Shown: positions 9,149 to 19,718, counted from the first letter of the stretch. The stretch is 64,000 nucleotides of DNA from Candidatus Korobacter versatilis (GCA_016185395.1 JACPNR010000010.1:1-64000); one strand, 5' to 3'. The notes: a model not told the origin generated them from the sequence alone. Numbers and translations are program-made.

Positions 9149-9184
9149 TTCTCCACCTCCTGGAATATTGGTTAGGATTTCGGT

Positions 9185-9340
9185 TTATACCGCCGGCGTG
9201 CGGCGGTCGGAGATCAGTTGGAACACCAGCGCCAGGACTGCGAGCACCAGCAGCAAGTGGATAAAGCCGCCCAGCGTGTAACTACTCACGACGCCGGCCA
9301 GCCACAAGACGAGAAGAATCACGAATAACGTCCAAAGCAT
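9185..9340 (-). CDS. lmo0937 / DUF5670-type small membrane protein
   Basis: A 51-residue protein, MLWTLFVILLVLWLAGVVSS, with two closely spaced hydrophobic helices and the GGFIHLLLVLAVLALVF segment typical of the lmo0937 family of tiny membrane proteins. Function is unknown; members often occur next to CsbD or other stress genes, as here (36 nt upstream of csbD). A second, divergent member is at 58231-58383. The start is placed at ATG 9340 because longer in-frame starts add a polar, non-family N-terminus. Confidence 0.8.
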   Translation of the reverse strand: MLWTLFVILLVLWLAGVVSSYTLGGFIHLLLVLAVLALVFQLISDRRTPAV

Positions 9341-9519
9341 CGCGTGCCTCGCTTTCCGGCCCTTGTTTGTCTGTCTGATAGTGGGGTGCGACATATCGCG
9401 CAGAGGTTGGCGCAAATCGGGGGCTGCTGCGCGAATCGCGATTTGCTTGAAAGGCAGAGCTGCTCGATGCGAGTAGCTGCTGGACTAACGTACAAAGGCA
9501 TCCGATTGGGGGGCGAGCG

Positions 9520-10329
9520 ATGAAGGTGGCGATCCAAGGCGAACGCGGGGCCTTTAGCCATGAAGCCCTGCGCCGCACGCTGCCGGCCGCGGAGGTGTTG
9601 GCATGCGCCACGTCGAAGGACGTGTTCGACGCTGTGGAACGCGGGCGCGCGTCCGCGGCCGTCATCCCCATCGAGAACACACTGGCGGGTCCGGTCGCCG
9701 AGCATTACGACTTGCTGCTCGCGCGCCGTCTCTGGATCCAGCGTGAGTCTCGCCTGCGCATCGTGCATAATTTGATCGCCGCGCCCGGTGTGCGCCTGGC
9801 CGACGTGCGCGAGGTGTACTCGCATCCGGTTGCGCTCGACCAGTGCCGCGACTTCTTTCGCCGGCACCGCCGCATCCGGGCTGTCCCGTTCTACGACACC
9901 GCCGGCGCCGTAAAACACGTCATCGCACAAGAACGTCGCGACTGTGCTGCCATCGCCAGTCGCCAGGCCGCCCGTGAATACGGTGGAGAAGTCCTCCGCG
10001 CCGCCATCGAAGACGATAAGCAGAACTTCACGCGCTTCTTCCTGGTGTCCCGGCAGAAGCGTGTCCTCGCGGGCGCGAACAAGACTTCGCTGGCCTTTGC
10101 GGTGAAGAACGTTCCCGGCGCGCTGTTCAAGGCGCTGAGCGTCTTCGCGCTGCGCGACATCAGCTTGAGCCGCATCGAGTCCCGGCCGGTGAAGGGACGT
10201 CCGTGGGAGTACGTGTTCTACGCCGACATCCTGCGCGGGCGTGACACCGCCGCCCACAACGCCCTCAGTCATCTTGCCGAGATATGCGACTTCGTGCGCG
10301 TGCTGGGCATCTATCCTGCCGCGCGTTGA
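9520..10329 (+). CDS. pheA: Prephenate dehydratase
   Basis: A 269-residue monofunctional prephenate dehydratase converting prephenate to phenylpyruvate in phenylalanine biosynthesis. Catalytic-domain motifs are VIPIENTLAGPV (residues 48-59), YSHPVALDQC (100-109) and the invariant Thr-Arg-Phe at 171-173 in NFTRFF. A C-terminal ACT domain (about 189-262) with the ESRP phenylalanine-binding motif (220-223) predicts feedback inhibition. No fused chorismate mutase is present. It is flanked by short intergenic regions and appears monocistronic. Confidence 0.97.
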   Translation: MKVAIQGERGAFSHEALRRTLPAAEVLACATSKDVFDAVERGRASAAVIPIENTLAGPVAEHYDLLLARRLWIQRESRLRIVHNLIAAPGVRLADVREVYSHPVALDQCRDFFRRHRRIRAVPFYDTAGAVKHVIAQERRDCAAIASRQAAREYGGEVLRAAIEDDKQNFTRFFLVSRQKRVLAGANKTSLAFAVKNVPGALFKALSVFALRDISLSRIESRPVKGRPWEYVFYADILRGRDTAAHNALSHLAEICDFVRVLGIYPAAR

Positions 10330-10464
10330 CTGGTGGTCCTGCCAGTGGCAAGGGCGTTGGCATGGGCGTAGAATCCCACGGCTCGCAGGCCGCCGAGCGC
10401 GACCTGCATCGTTTAGCGTGTCTCACTCATCTATCCCTAAGTCTTAATAGCTAAAGGACCCCAA

Positions 10465-12900
10465 ATGGCCAGTGAAACGCATGCAATGGGCTCGGCAACG
10501 AAGCCGTTGACCAGCCCGCGCGAGCTCCCGGTCCTGCCCGTCCGCGACACCGTGCTGTTCCCGCACGCGGTGCTGCCGCTCACGGTGGGCCGCGAAAGCT
10601 CGGTCCAACTCATCAATTCGCTCGGCGAAGACAAGACCATCGTGGTGGTAGCGCAGCGCGACGCCCGCGTCGATTCACCGCAGCCCGTAGACCTGTTCAG
10701 CATCGGCACGCTCGCGACCGTCCACAAGGTCGTCAAGATGCCGAACCAGAGCCTGTTCGTCTTCACCGAAGGCATCCAGCGGGTGAAGCTCGCGGATTAT
10801 TCTCAGCTCACGCCGTTCATGCGCGCGAGCGCGGAACCCGTTGCCGAGCCCGGCGAGAAGACGTCACCGGAGATCGAGGCGCTGCACCGCAACGTCCGCG
10901 GCATGTTCCAGCAGATCGTGGCCGGCTCGCCCACGCTCTCCGACGAACTCCAGACCGTGGCCGAGAACATTGAGGACTCGAGCCGCTTGGTGGACTTCAT
11001 CGCCAGCTCGCTGCCGTCGCTCGCGACCAAGGACAAGCAGGAGCTGCTCGAGACTCCGGACGTGAAAGCTCGTCTGGAAAAGGTGAACAAACATCTCGCC
11101 AAGGAACTCGAGGTCCAGCAACTGCGCAACAAGATCCAGAGCGAAGTGCAGGACCAGGTGCAGCAGTCGCAACGCGAGTACTACTTGCGCGAGCAGATGA
11201 AGGCGATCCAGAAAGAGCTCGGCGAGCAGGACGAGACGCAGCGCGACGTGGAAGAACTGCGCAAGAAGATCGACGCTGCCGGCATGCCCGAAGAAGTGAA
11301 GAAAGAAGCCACCAAGGAGCTCACGCGGCTCGCGCGCATGTCTCCCATGGCGGCTGACTACTCGGTCACGCGCAACTACGTCGAGTGGCTTGCGGTGCTG
11401 CCGTGGGCGAAGTCGTCGGGCGGCGAGATCGATATCGTCAAGGCCAAGCAGATCCTCGACGAGGACCACTACGACCTGCAGAAGGTGAAAGACCGCATCC
11501 TCGATTACCTTTCCGTTCGGCGGCTGAAGCCGAACATGAAGGGACCGATCCTGTGCTTCGTGGGACCTCCGGGCGTAGGCAAGACTTCGCTGGGCAAGTC
11601 CATCGCCCGTTCGCTGGGACGCAAGTTCGCGCGTCTCTCATTGGGCGGCGTACACGACGAAGCCGAGATCCGCGGGCATCGCCGGACTTACATCGGGGCG
11701 TTGCCGGGACAGATCATTCAGGGGATTCGTCGCGCGGAGACCAACGATCCGGTCTTCATGCTCGACGAAGTGGACAAGCTCGGGCGCGATTTCCGCGGCG
11801 ACCCCGCGGCGGCGCTGCTCGAGACGCTCGATCCCGAGCAGAATGCAACCTTCCGCGACAACTATCTGGACGTCCCGTTCGACCTCTCCAAGGTGCTCTT
11901 CATCACCACCGCGAACATGCTGGATCCGATCCCGGACCCGCTGCGCGATCGCATGGAGATCATCGAACTGCAGGGCTACACCGAAGAGGACAAGCTGCAC
12001 ATCGCCAAGCGGTACCTCGTTCCACGGCAGGTAGAGGAGAACGGTCTCAATGCGGGGCAGATCGAGTTTCCGGAAGAGTCGCTCTCGTTCCTGGGGCGTC
12101 ATTACACGCGCGAAGCAGGCGTGCGCAACCTCGAGCGCAACATCGGGACGATCTGCCGGAAGCAGGCACGCCGCATCGCGGAAGGCAAGCCCGACAAGCT
12201 GGTGGTCACTCCGGATGTGATCCGCGAGTTCCTCGGTGGCATCAAGGTGCGGATCGATACGGAGATCGCGGAGCGGACCAAGCGAACGGGTGTTGCCGTT
12301 GGACTCGCATGGACGCCTGCCGGCGGCGACGTCCTCTTCATCGAAGCCAACAAGATGAAGGGCAAGGGCGGCTTCACCATGACTGGCCAGATCGGTCAGG
12401 TGATGCAGGAGTCCATGCAAGCGGCGCTGACCTGGGTGCGTTCGAATGCGAGTTCGCTCGGGATCAACGAGGAGTTCTTCAAGGACCACGACATCCACAT
12501 CCATGTTCCGGCGGGCGCGATCCCGAAGGATGGTCCTTCGGCGGGCGTGACGATGGCGACGACGCTGGTGTCGCTGCTGACCGAGCGCCCGGTGCGTCCG
12601 TACACCGCGATGACCGGCGAGATCACGCTGAGCGGGAACGTGCTTCCCGTCGGCGGCATCAAGGAGAAAGTGCTGGCCGCGAAACGCGCGGGCGTGCACG
12701 ACGTGATCCTTCCGGCGGAAAACCAGATGAACCTGGAAGAGGACATCACTCCCGAACAGCTCGAAGGCGTGAAGGTCCACTACGTGAACCTGATCGAAGA
12801 AGCGCTCGCGCTCGCGCTGCCGCAAACGCCGCGCGACGAGAAGCGCGACGCCGCGGAACGCGAACGCCACATCGCGGAAGCTCCGGCCCAGGTCGTGTGA
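10465..12900 (+). CDS. lon: ATP-dependent Lon protease (LonA type)
   Basis: An 811-residue soluble Lon protease. Domain order: N-terminal substrate-binding LON domain (about 20-215, beginning [19 protein letters not shown]), coiled coil (about 215-310), AAA+ module with Walker [11 protein letters not shown] (about 366-375) and Walker B in [10 protein letters not shown], and the C-terminal protease domain with catalytic Ser in [11 protein letters not shown] (about 691) and Lys in [14 protein letters not shown]. It degrades misfolded and regulatory proteins in the cytoplasm. No membrane segment, which excludes LonB. The 135-nt upstream region shows no CIRCE-like inverted repeat. Confidence 0.98.
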   Translation: MASETHAMGSATKPLTSPRELPVLPVRDTVLFPHAVLPLTVGRESSVQLINSLGEDKTIVVVAQRDARVDSPQPVDLFSIGTLATVHKVVKMPNQSLFVFTEGIQRVKLADYSQLTPFMRASAEPVAEPGEKTSPEIEALHRNVRGMFQQIVAGSPTLSDELQTVAENIEDSSRLVDFIASSLPSLATKDKQELLETPDVKARLEKVNKHLAKELEVQQLRNKIQSEVQDQVQQSQREYYLREQMKAIQKELGEQDETQRDVEELRKKIDAAGMPEEVKKEATKELTRLARMSPMAADYSVTRNYVEWLAVLPWAKSSGGEIDIVKAKQILDEDHYDLQKVKDRILDYLSVRRLKPNMKGPILCFVGPPGVGKTSLGKSIARSLGRKFARLSLGGVHDEAEIRGHRRTYIGALPGQIIQGIRRAETNDPVFMLDEVDKLGRDFRGDPAAALLETLDPEQNATFRDNYLDVPFDLSKVLFITTANMLDPIPDPLRDRMEIIELQGYTEEDKLHIAKRYLVPRQVEENGLNAGQIEFPEESLSFLGRHYTREAGVRNLERNIGTICRKQARRIAEGKPDKLVVTPDVIREFLGGIKVRIDTEIAERTKRTGVAVGLAWTPAGGDVLFIEANKMKGKGGFTMTGQIGQVMQESMQAALTWVRSNASSLGINEEFFKDHDIHIHVPAGAIPKDGPSAGVTMATTLVSLLTERPVRPYTAMTGEITLSGNVLPVGGIKEKVLAAKRAGVHDVILPAENQMNLEEDITPEQLEGVKVHYVNLIEEALALALPQTPRDEKRDAAERERHIAEAPAQVV

Positions 12901-12913
12901 AAAAGGGCACGAA

Positions 12914-12940
12914 GCGCTCGCCTCGGCGAGCGCGTTTTCT
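12914..12940 (+). terminator. Terminator after lon
   Basis: Nine-base arms (12914-12922 with 12925-12933) directly after the lon stop, followed by GTTTTCTTT. It shares the core gcgctcgcc/ggcgagcgc with the terminator at 8853-8886. Confidence 0.8.
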
Positions 12941-12950
12941 TTGGTCGGGA

Positions 12951-13367
12951 CTAGGCCGGGACGCTGCGCTGGCGGACGTTCCTCCTGATGAAGGCGACGA
13001 TGTCTTCCATCAAGGTGCCGGGTCCGAAGATGGCGGCGACGCCGGACTTCTTGAGTCCTTCGATGTCCTGCTCGGGGATGGTGCCGCCCACGACCACGAG
13101 GACGTCGTCGATCTTGTTCTGCTTGAGCAGTTCGATCACGCGCGGGACGATGGCGTTGTGCGCGCCGGAGAGGATGGAGAGTCCGATGACGTCCACGTCT
13201 TCCTGGAGCGCCGCGTTGACGATCATCTCGGGCGTCTGGCGGAGACCGGTGTAGATGACTTCCATGCCGGCGTCGCGAAGCGCACGCGCAATGACCTTGG
13301 CCCCGCGGTCGTGACCGTCGAGGCCGGGTTTCGCTACGACAACGCGGATCTTGCGCTCATTCGCCAT
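12951..13367 (-). CDS. Cobalamin-binding small subunit of an acyl-CoA mutase
   Basis: A 138-residue B12-binding domain. The DxHxxG motif (Asp17, His19, Gly22 in [12 protein letters not shown]) provides the base-off/His-on cobalamin ligand, followed by GLSILSGAH and the [10 protein letters not shown] loop that holds the nucleotide tail. It is a stand-alone subunit of the kind that pairs with a separate large mutase subunit, here very likely the 17832-19622 gene about 4.5 kb away on the same strand. The sequence closely resembles the small subunit of isobutyryl-CoA mutase and of split methylmalonyl-CoA mutases, and cannot by itself tell them apart. Start ATG 13367; longer frames translate the repeat upstream. 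Confidence 0.92.
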   Translation of the reverse strand: MANERKIRVVVAKPGLDGHDRGAKVIARALRDAGMEVIYTGLRQTPEMIVNAALQEDVDVIGLSILSGAHNAIVPRVIELLKQNKIDDVLVVVGGTIPEQDIEGLKKSGVAAIFGPGTLMEDIVAFIRRNVRQRSVPA

Positions 13368-13393
13368 TGCCAAAGAGGATACCAAAACCAAAC

Positions 13394-13478
13394 CTTTAAC
13401 CACGAAGGTCACGAAGGAACACGAAGGAAAAACCAACCGGGAGACCTTTGTGGACCTTCGTGTCCTTCGTGGTCAAAG
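13394..13478. repeat. Inverted pair of degenerate 'cacgaagg' tandem units
   Basis: The left arm (13394-13430) has three units of about 11 nt with the core CACGAAGG; the right arm (13445-13478) is its near-perfect reverse complement. Together they could form a stem of about 34 bp. The same type of element recurs at 53502-53584. It lies between the mutase small subunit and the glycosylase gene. Confidence 0.85.
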
Positions 13479-13481
13479 CCC

Positions 13482-14084
13482 TTACGTTTTCACGTCCAAA
13501 CTCCGCCAGAGGTACCAGCAGGCGATGGAGGAGTAGGGGGCCCAGGCGCGTCCTATTCTGGCTACGTCCTTCGGCTTTGGGTGTTTGCGCTTCTTGTAGT
13601 GTTTGCGGATGGCGGCCTGGACCCCGAAGTCTCCGCAGGCGAGGACGTTTTCGCGGCGGAGCGCGAACATGAGGAACATCTGCGCGGACCACTCGCCGAT
13701 GCCTTTCACGCGGGTGAGGTGCTCGATGACGTCTTCGTCGGACATTTTGGGCAGCGCGGCGAAGTCGATCTCGCCGGACTCGGTTTTTTCCGCGAGATCG
13801 CGGATGTAGCTGAGCTTCTGCTGGGAGAGCCCGCAGGCGCGCATCTCGGTCTTCGAGAGGGAGAGGACGGAATCGGGGGTGAGCTTGCCTCCGGCGGCCA
13901 TGAGCAGACGGTTGAAGATGGTGGTGGCGGCTTTGCCGTTGAGTTGCTGAAACGCGATGGAGCGGACCATGGTCTGGAAACTGGCTTCGCGGTAGGCGCG
14001 CGAGATGTCGAACGGCCCGACCTGCTTGATGATCTGCGCCATGATGGGGTCGGCTTTCTTCAGGTGGTTGATGGCTCGTCGCAT
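13482..14084 (-). CDS. AlkA-type DNA-3-methyladenine glycosylase (HhH-GPD)
   Basis: A 200-residue base-excision glycosylase of the HhH-GPD superfamily. The helix-hairpin-helix is LTRVKGIGEWSAQMFLMF (about 123-140) and the catalytic Asp is Asp152 in ACGDFGVQAA. Length and motifs match the short, MAG/AlkA-like 3-methyladenine or alkylpurine glycosylases without the N-terminal AlkA domain. No Fe-S cluster cysteines, which excludes EndoIII/MutY. It acts in repair of alkylated purines. The gene ends next to the 13394-13478 repeat. Confidence 0.9.
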   Translation of the reverse strand: MRRAINHLKKADPIMAQIIKQVGPFDISRAYREASFQTMVRSIAFQQLNGKAATTIFNRLLMAAGGKLTPDSVLSLSKTEMRACGLSQQKLSYIRDLAEKTESGEIDFAALPKMSDEDVIEHLTRVKGIGEWSAQMFLMFALRRENVLACGDFGVQAAIRKHYKKRKHPKPKDVARIGRAWAPYSSIACWYLWRSLDVKT

Positions 14085-14150
14085 TGCGTCCTCATTTTAA
14101 TGATGTGCGGCGTTACACTCACTGTTTCTACCGAAGACCGTGAAGCTGAG

Positions 14151-14176
14151 GAGACGGCCAGAAGGCCGTCTCTACC
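14151..14176. repeat. 26-nt REP-like palindrome (copy 1 of 3)
   Basis: GAGACGGCCAGAAGGCCGTC followed by TCTACC: an inverted repeat with loop CAG(A). It lies 8 nt upstream of the decarboxylase start. Near-identical copies are at 21629-21654 and, inside a coding region, at 54981-55006. Confidence 0.85.
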
Positions 14177-14183
14177 GGAGAGC

Positions 14184-15545
14184 ATGGCGTCCGCTAAAAC
14201 TCAACTCGACAAAGACTCGCTGGCGGTCCTGCGGGCGGCGGTTGACCGGCTCGATGCCGGCTTTGCCGCGCTGCCGCAGTACGAGCCCGCCGCTCTCGAT
14301 GCGCGGGCACTGGAAACAATCCTGCTCGAAGCGGCGCAGCGGATGCAGGACAACTTCCCGTACTTCCATCCGCTGTACGCGGGCCAGATGCTGAAGCCGC
14401 CGCATCCCATCGCGCGGCTGGCGTATGCGATGGCGATGTACATCAATCCGAATAACCACGCGCTCGATGGTGGCCGCGCCAGTTCGGCGCTCGAGAAGGA
14501 AGCCGTTGCCGAGATCGCCGCGATGTTCGGCTGGGGCGAATTTCTCGGTCACCTGACCAGCGGCGGGACATTCGCGAACCTGGAGGCGCTGTGGGTCGCA
14601 GGCCAGCTTGCTCCGGGAAAGAAAGTGCTGGCGAGTAAGCAGGCGCACTACACGCACTCGCGCATCTCCAGCGTACTGAGGCTCGAGTTTGAAGCGGTGG
14701 CGTGCGACGACCTTGGCCGCATGGACCTTGCTGCGCTCGAAGCCAAGCTGAAGCAGGGAAGCGTGGGCGGCGGCGTCGCGACAGTAGTCGCAACCCTGGG
14801 GACGACCGCGACCGGCTCGGTGGACCCGCTGCCGGGGCTGCTGGATCTGAAAGAGCGTTACAACTTCCGCCTGCACGCTGACGCGGCTTACGGCGGATAT
14901 TTCACCTTGGCCGGGAACCTGGGCCCGGAGGCGCGAGCGGCGTTCGACCGGATGGGCGAATGCGATTCCATCGTGATCGATCCGCACAAGCACGGGCTGC
15001 AACCGTATGGCTGCGGCTGCGTGCTGTTTCGCGACGCGAGCGTGGGGCGGTTCTACAAACACGATTCTCCGTACACGTATTTCAGTTCCGGCGACCTGCA
15101 CCTGGGCGAGATCACTTTGGAGTGCTCGCGCGCGGGCGCGGCGGCGGTGGCGCTGTGGGCGACGCAAAAACTGTTGCCGCTCGAAAAGGGCGGCGAGTTC
15201 GCGCAGCGCCTGGAAGCCTCGCGCGCAGCCGCGCTCGCGCTCCATGCCAAGCTCCAGACCGAACCCAGCTTCCTGCCCGCATCCGCGCCCGAGCTGGACA
15301 TCGTGACGTGGGCGGTGCGGGGGAAGACTGCGTCGGAGGCTTCGGCGCGGGCGCGGAAGATCTTCGAGGAGGCGGCAAAGCGCAACCTCCATTTGGCACT
15401 GGCCGAGCTGCCGCGCAGGTTCTTTGGCCTGGGCGGGCAGGGAACGGTGACGGCGCTGCGGTCTGTCCTGATGAAGCCCGAGCACAAGGATTGGGTGGAG
15501 CCGATCGCGAAAATACTTGCCGAAGCGGTCGAAAAAGCTGGATAA
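14184..15545 (+). CDS. PLP-dependent group II decarboxylase (aromatic/acidic amino acid type)
   Basis: A 453-residue pyridoxal-phosphate decarboxylase. Key features: HLTSGGTFANLEAL (123-136, phosphate binding), QAHYTHSR with the ring-stacking His155, LHADAAYGG (230-238, Asp233 contacting the pyridine nitrogen), and the Schiff-base Lys269 in IDPHKHGLQPYGCG. The family decarboxylates aromatic L-amino acids, glutamate, 2,4-diaminobutyrate or cysteine sulfinate; the substrate is not clear from motifs. The ATG at 14184 is chosen because the frame is open far upstream only through an unused reading frame of lon. A palindromic repeat sits 8 nt before the start, leaving no obvious ribosome site. Confidence 0.88.
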   Translation: MASAKTQLDKDSLAVLRAAVDRLDAGFAALPQYEPAALDARALETILLEAAQRMQDNFPYFHPLYAGQMLKPPHPIARLAYAMAMYINPNNHALDGGRASSALEKEAVAEIAAMFGWGEFLGHLTSGGTFANLEALWVAGQLAPGKKVLASKQAHYTHSRISSVLRLEFEAVACDDLGRMDLAALEAKLKQGSVGGGVATVVATLGTTATGSVDPLPGLLDLKERYNFRLHADAAYGGYFTLAGNLGPEARAAFDRMGECDSIVIDPHKHGLQPYGCGCVLFRDASVGRFYKHDSPYTYFSSGDLHLGEITLECSRAGAAAVALWATQKLLPLEKGGEFAQRLEASRAAALALHAKLQTEPSFLPASAPELDIVTWAVRGKTASEASARARKIFEEAAKRNLHLALAELPRRFFGLGGQGTVTALRSVLMKPEHKDWVEPIAKILAEAVEKAG

Positions 15546-16055
15546 CCCCCTCCCCCCTCCCCTTTTCGTTTTGAATGGAATCAACGAGATACAGGGAAAA
15601 ATCCCGGTCAATCCCGGTCAAATCCCGGTCACGTCTAAATGGTTTATATTCATAACCTTAGCGGTGACGTCGGGCGCTAGACAAAGAACTCCCTTGGTTT
15701 TTCGGCCGCCATTGCCTGAATTGAGAAAGATGGGTCGTCGGCCTGAGCCACGTCCAGAGTACCTGCATGTGTGGCGAAAGTAAAGCGAAAATAAAGAGTC
15801 GGCCTGCCAGATGGGTGTTGGAGGTTAGCTTGGTGCCGCCCCTACGGGTCTCGGGAATCATTTTCAGCGTACCCAGGGCTTCCGCCCTGGGCTATTAGCG
15901 CGCGAGGACGCGCGCTTGCCGGGCCTACGGCCCTGGAGTTCTGGCTCCTCCCCGGAGTGTTGGTGAGGTAGGGGTTCCTCGACTGCGCTCGGAATGACAA
16001 ATAAAAAGCAGGTTCCTTGCCCGCCGCTGCGGGCTCGGAATGACAATCAAAAGCG
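15546..16055. other. 510-nt gene-free region with repeats
   Basis: No convincing gene. It contains three near-tandem copies of AATCCCGGTC (15600-15609, 15610-15619, 15621-15630), a palindrome CCCAGGGCTTCCGCCCTGGG (15872-15891) followed by GCTATT as in the RAYT-associated palindromes, and two copies of a CTCGGAATGACA element (about 15988-15999 and 16034-16045). Short open frames here have repeat-like composition and no ribosome sites. Confidence 0.7.
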
Positions 16056-16223
16056 TCAGGCGTATTTCGAGAGCAGAAGGAAACGGCGGACGGCGAAGGC
16101 GGAGAAGATGAGCAGGAAGATGACGTTCACGGCGTTGGCGCCGTGCTGGACGATGTCGTAGCCCTCGCGGATGGCGAAGGCGGCCATGACGAGCATGATG
16201 ACGATGTTCAGGGTCTTGCTCAC
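16056..16223 (-). CDS. Small two-helix membrane protein
   Basis: A 55-residue frame starting at GTG 16223: MSKTLNIVIMLVMAAFAIRE, then GYDIVQHGANAV and a second hydrophobic helix (VIFLLIFSAFAV), ending RRFLLLSKYA. Two membrane helices with a basic C-terminus suggest an inner-membrane micropeptide. I recognise no family. Composition and the clean helix pattern favour a real gene despite its size. It borders the repeat island. Confidence 0.6.
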   Translation of the reverse strand: MSKTLNIVIMLVMAAFAIREGYDIVQHGANAVNVIFLLIFSAFAVRRFLLLSKYA

Positions 16224-16308
16224 GCAGGCATTGTAATCGGGCGGGGAAGGAGCGCAAGAGGAAGCCGCCAGTCTCTCGCCGCTAGTCGCGTTGGGAAGTC
16301 AAAGGCCT

Positions 16309-16345
16309 ACCGCAGATGAACGCAGATGAACGCGGATGCGCGGGG
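16309..16345. repeat. Degenerate direct repeats of the 'gcagatgaacgc' type
   Basis: CCGCAGATGAACGCAGATGAACGCGGATG-type tandem units with a period of about 11 nt. Same family as the inverted pair at 43426-43499. Confidence 0.7.
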
Positions 16346-16440
16346 ACGGATAGAAGGGGGGAATGTCGGCAGGCGTACGTCCCACCCAAGCCCGCCGTGG
16401 CGGGGCTTGGGTGTGGCACCCAGATTCTGGCGGTGCGAGA

Positions 16441-16683
16441 TCAGTCGCCGTGGCGGCGGGTCTGCATGTAGCGGTCGAAGTCGTCCCAGCCGAGGCGGAC
16501 CTTGTGGTGCTTCTTGCGCGAGCGCCACTCGATGGCGCCGTGGGAGACGAGCAGGGTGCCGATGATGTGGCGCAGGCGGCGTCCGTTGACGGCGCGGCGG
16601 CGGGCGGCGTAGATCTTGAATTCGATGTCGGAGCGTCCCAGGTCACGGAACGGGACGTTGAACTTCACGCGGTGGTCGGCCAT
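16441..16683 (-). CDS. Conserved-looking hypothetical protein, 80 residues
   Basis: An 80-residue basic protein, MADHRVKFNVPFRDLGRSDI, ending DDFDRYMQTRRHGD. No transmembrane segment or known motif. GGGAG (complement of about 16692-16696) lies upstream at ribosome-site distance. The mix of hydrophobic beta-like segments (VKFNVPF, DIEFKIY) and basic helices looks like a folded small protein, possibly nucleic-acid binding. A strong hairpin (CACCCAAGCC...GGCTTGGGTG, about 16384-16413) follows its stop on the minus strand. Function unknown. Confidence 0.6.
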   Translation of the reverse strand: MADHRVKFNVPFRDLGRSDIEFKIYAARRRAVNGRRLRHIIGTLLVSHGAIEWRSRKKHHKVRLGWDDFDRYMQTRRHGD

Positions 16684-16779
16684 CGGCAGCTCTCCCTCGG
16701 GCTGGCGTGGCTGGGTGAGGGGATTGTAGCGCAGGTTCGGTCGCCCCTAAATGGGGCTGTCGTATTTTTGCACGGGTAC

Positions 16780-16872
16780 GTCATTGCGTCCCGATGGGAC
16801 GCGGGGCGTTTTCTTGTTCGATGGCCCACGGCTGAAGCCGTGGGCTGTTCCGATGCGGTCCCGATGGGACCG
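16780..16872 (+). repeat. 93-nt REP-like repeat, copy A (flanks RAYT)
   Basis: Contains the hairpin CCCACGGCTGAAGCCGTGGG and a second palindrome around GGTCCCGATGGGACC. Copy B at 17508-17600 has the same length and direction with only a few substitutions. Both contain, near their left ends, a GGGACGCG-TTTT-TGTTCG segment. Confidence 0.9.
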
Positions 16873-16975
16873 TCCAGACGAGCAAAAGACGGCTTCTCTA
16901 GACAGCCGGCAAGACCGGCTCGGTGTCGAACCGGTGCGTGCCGGGGAAGGCAAAACGTGCCATCGGCACGTTATC

Positions 16976-17044
16976 GGAATAGCCCACGGCTTCAGCCGTG
17001 GGTCATATGCGGAATGTGGATACGCGTCCCAGCGGGACGCGATG
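16976..17044 (-). repeat. REP-like repeat, copy C, inverted
   Basis: The complement carries CGCGTCCCGCTGGGACGCG and ACCCACGGCTGAAGCCGTGGG followed by CTATTCC, the same elements as copies A and B but in opposite orientation. It abuts the 3' end of the transposase gene, so the gene is bracketed by inverted elements (C and B). Confidence 0.85.
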
Positions 17045-17046
17045 GA

Positions 17047-17490
17047 TCAGTCGAAGACGTAACGCGGGTCATAGTCGATGTGATTCGCTTTCAAGAAGCG
17101 AATGTACTCCGTCTTGAAATCGAGCTTCTTGTGATGTTGTTCCTGACGGCGGATGTAGTCGATGGTCTTGTCCAACAGGGAGATGCTGGTCGCGAAGGCA
17201 GCGTAGCCGGTCTGCCAGGCGAAGTCCTTGTGCGTTTCGCGGATCCATTTTGAGGACCCGCCTTTCAACAGTTGCAGGGCGCGCGCGAGGTCCATCGTTG
17301 CAGGAAGTGAGATCAATGTGTGAACGTGGTCGTCGACGCCGCCCGATTCGATGACTTTGAAGCCGTAACGCCGGGCGATGCCACCGAGGTACGGCCAGAG
17401 AGATCTTCGTAAGTCCGGCGTCAGGAGTGGTTGCCGGTCTTTGGTGCTGAAGATGGCGTGGAAATGGGAGTTGATGTAGGTGTGCGCCAT
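17047..17490 (-). CDS. RAYT: REP-associated tyrosine transposase (IS200-like Y1 HUH)
   Basis: A 147-residue single-strand transposase of the Y1/HUH superfamily. The HUH motif is His55-Val-His57 in DDHVHTLISL, and the nucleophile helix has Tyr112 and Gln116 in IDYIRRQEQHH, the typical Y-x3-Q arrangement with trailing HH. REP-associated members bind and nick REP hairpins at their GTAG-like foot and are thought to disperse REP sequences. Consistent with that, three palindromic repeats (A, B, C) surround the gene and there is no accessory tnpB. The gene is intact from ATG 17490 to the stop at 17047. No insertion-sequence ends other than the REP-like hairpins are seen. Confidence 0.92.
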   Translation of the reverse strand: MAHTYINSHFHAIFSTKDRQPLLTPDLRRSLWPYLGGIARRYGFKVIESGGVDDHVHTLISLPATMDLARALQLLKGGSSKWIRETHKDFAWQTGYAAFATSISLLDKTIDYIRRQEQHHKKLDFKTEYIRFLKANHIDYDPRYVFD

Positions 17491-17507
17491 AGGCGCGGGA
17501 TTATACG

Positions 17508-17600
17508 GTCATCGCGTGCCGATGGGACGCGAGGGGTTTTTCTGTTCGGCAACCCACGGCTGAAGCCGTGGGCTATTCCGATGCGGTCCCGATGGGACCG
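17508..17600 (+). repeat. 93-nt REP-like repeat, copy B
   Basis: Starts 18 nt upstream of the RAYT start codon and has the same layout as copy A: GATGGGACGCG, T-rich segment, CCCACGGCTGAAGCCGTGGG, CTATTCCGATGCGG, GTCCCGATGGGACCG. Confidence 0.9.
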
Positions 17601-17618
17601 CCGAGGCGGGGCCCAGAA

Positions 17619-17813
17619 TCATGCCGGCGGAGAGAGTTTCTTGCGTCGCGCAATCTCCCACTGATAAGCGTTACTGCCATCGTAGTCACACACGTATTCA
17701 ATGCCGGGCTGCCCGGCATCGTTTGTGTAGTCCTCATGGGAAAGAATACGAAAGCGTCCGCTCTTCATCGCCGCGCGTAATTTTCGTAAGTAAGTGAACT
17801 GGAAGTTTTGCAT
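17619..17813 (-). CDS. Small hypothetical protein downstream of the mutase
   Basis: A 64-residue frame, MQNFQFTYLRKLRAAMKSGR, ending YQWEIARRKKLSPPA; an in-frame ATG 12 nt earlier is possible. It starts about 20 nt after the mutase stop on the same strand and would be cotranscribed with it. The segment FRILSHEDYTNDAGQPGIEY looks like a small beta-rich domain. No family recognised. It could be an orphan brought in with the repeat island. Confidence 0.5.
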   Translation of the reverse strand: MQNFQFTYLRKLRAAMKSGRFRILSHEDYTNDAGQPGIEYVCDYDGSNAYQWEIARRKKLSPPA

Positions 17814-17831
17814 CGACCGCGCCACATCGCC

Positions 17832-19622
<1,791 letters not shown>

Positions 19623-19718
19623 GGGTTGATTCTAGCAAGGATGGCGTAGGTCGAAGCCCATTTCACCGCCGAAGCGGGGAGAGGTTCAAAGCACAAGGGA
19701 AAAAGGACAAGGAACGCG

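Noticed and set aside
13394-13478. Possible CRISPR array
   Set aside because: Units are degenerate, contiguous and inverted in the second half, with no unique spacers and no cas genes.
11385-14183. A very long open frame on the + strand running through lon in another frame into the decarboxylase
   Set aside because: Composition is repetitive Arg/Gly/Asp-rich and it overlaps lon; only the part from 14184 has a real domain.
16751-17062. A 103-residue frame translating the REP-like repeats, sharing peptides with one at 17431-17664
   Set aside because: The shared peptides come from the DNA repeats, and there is no ribosome site.
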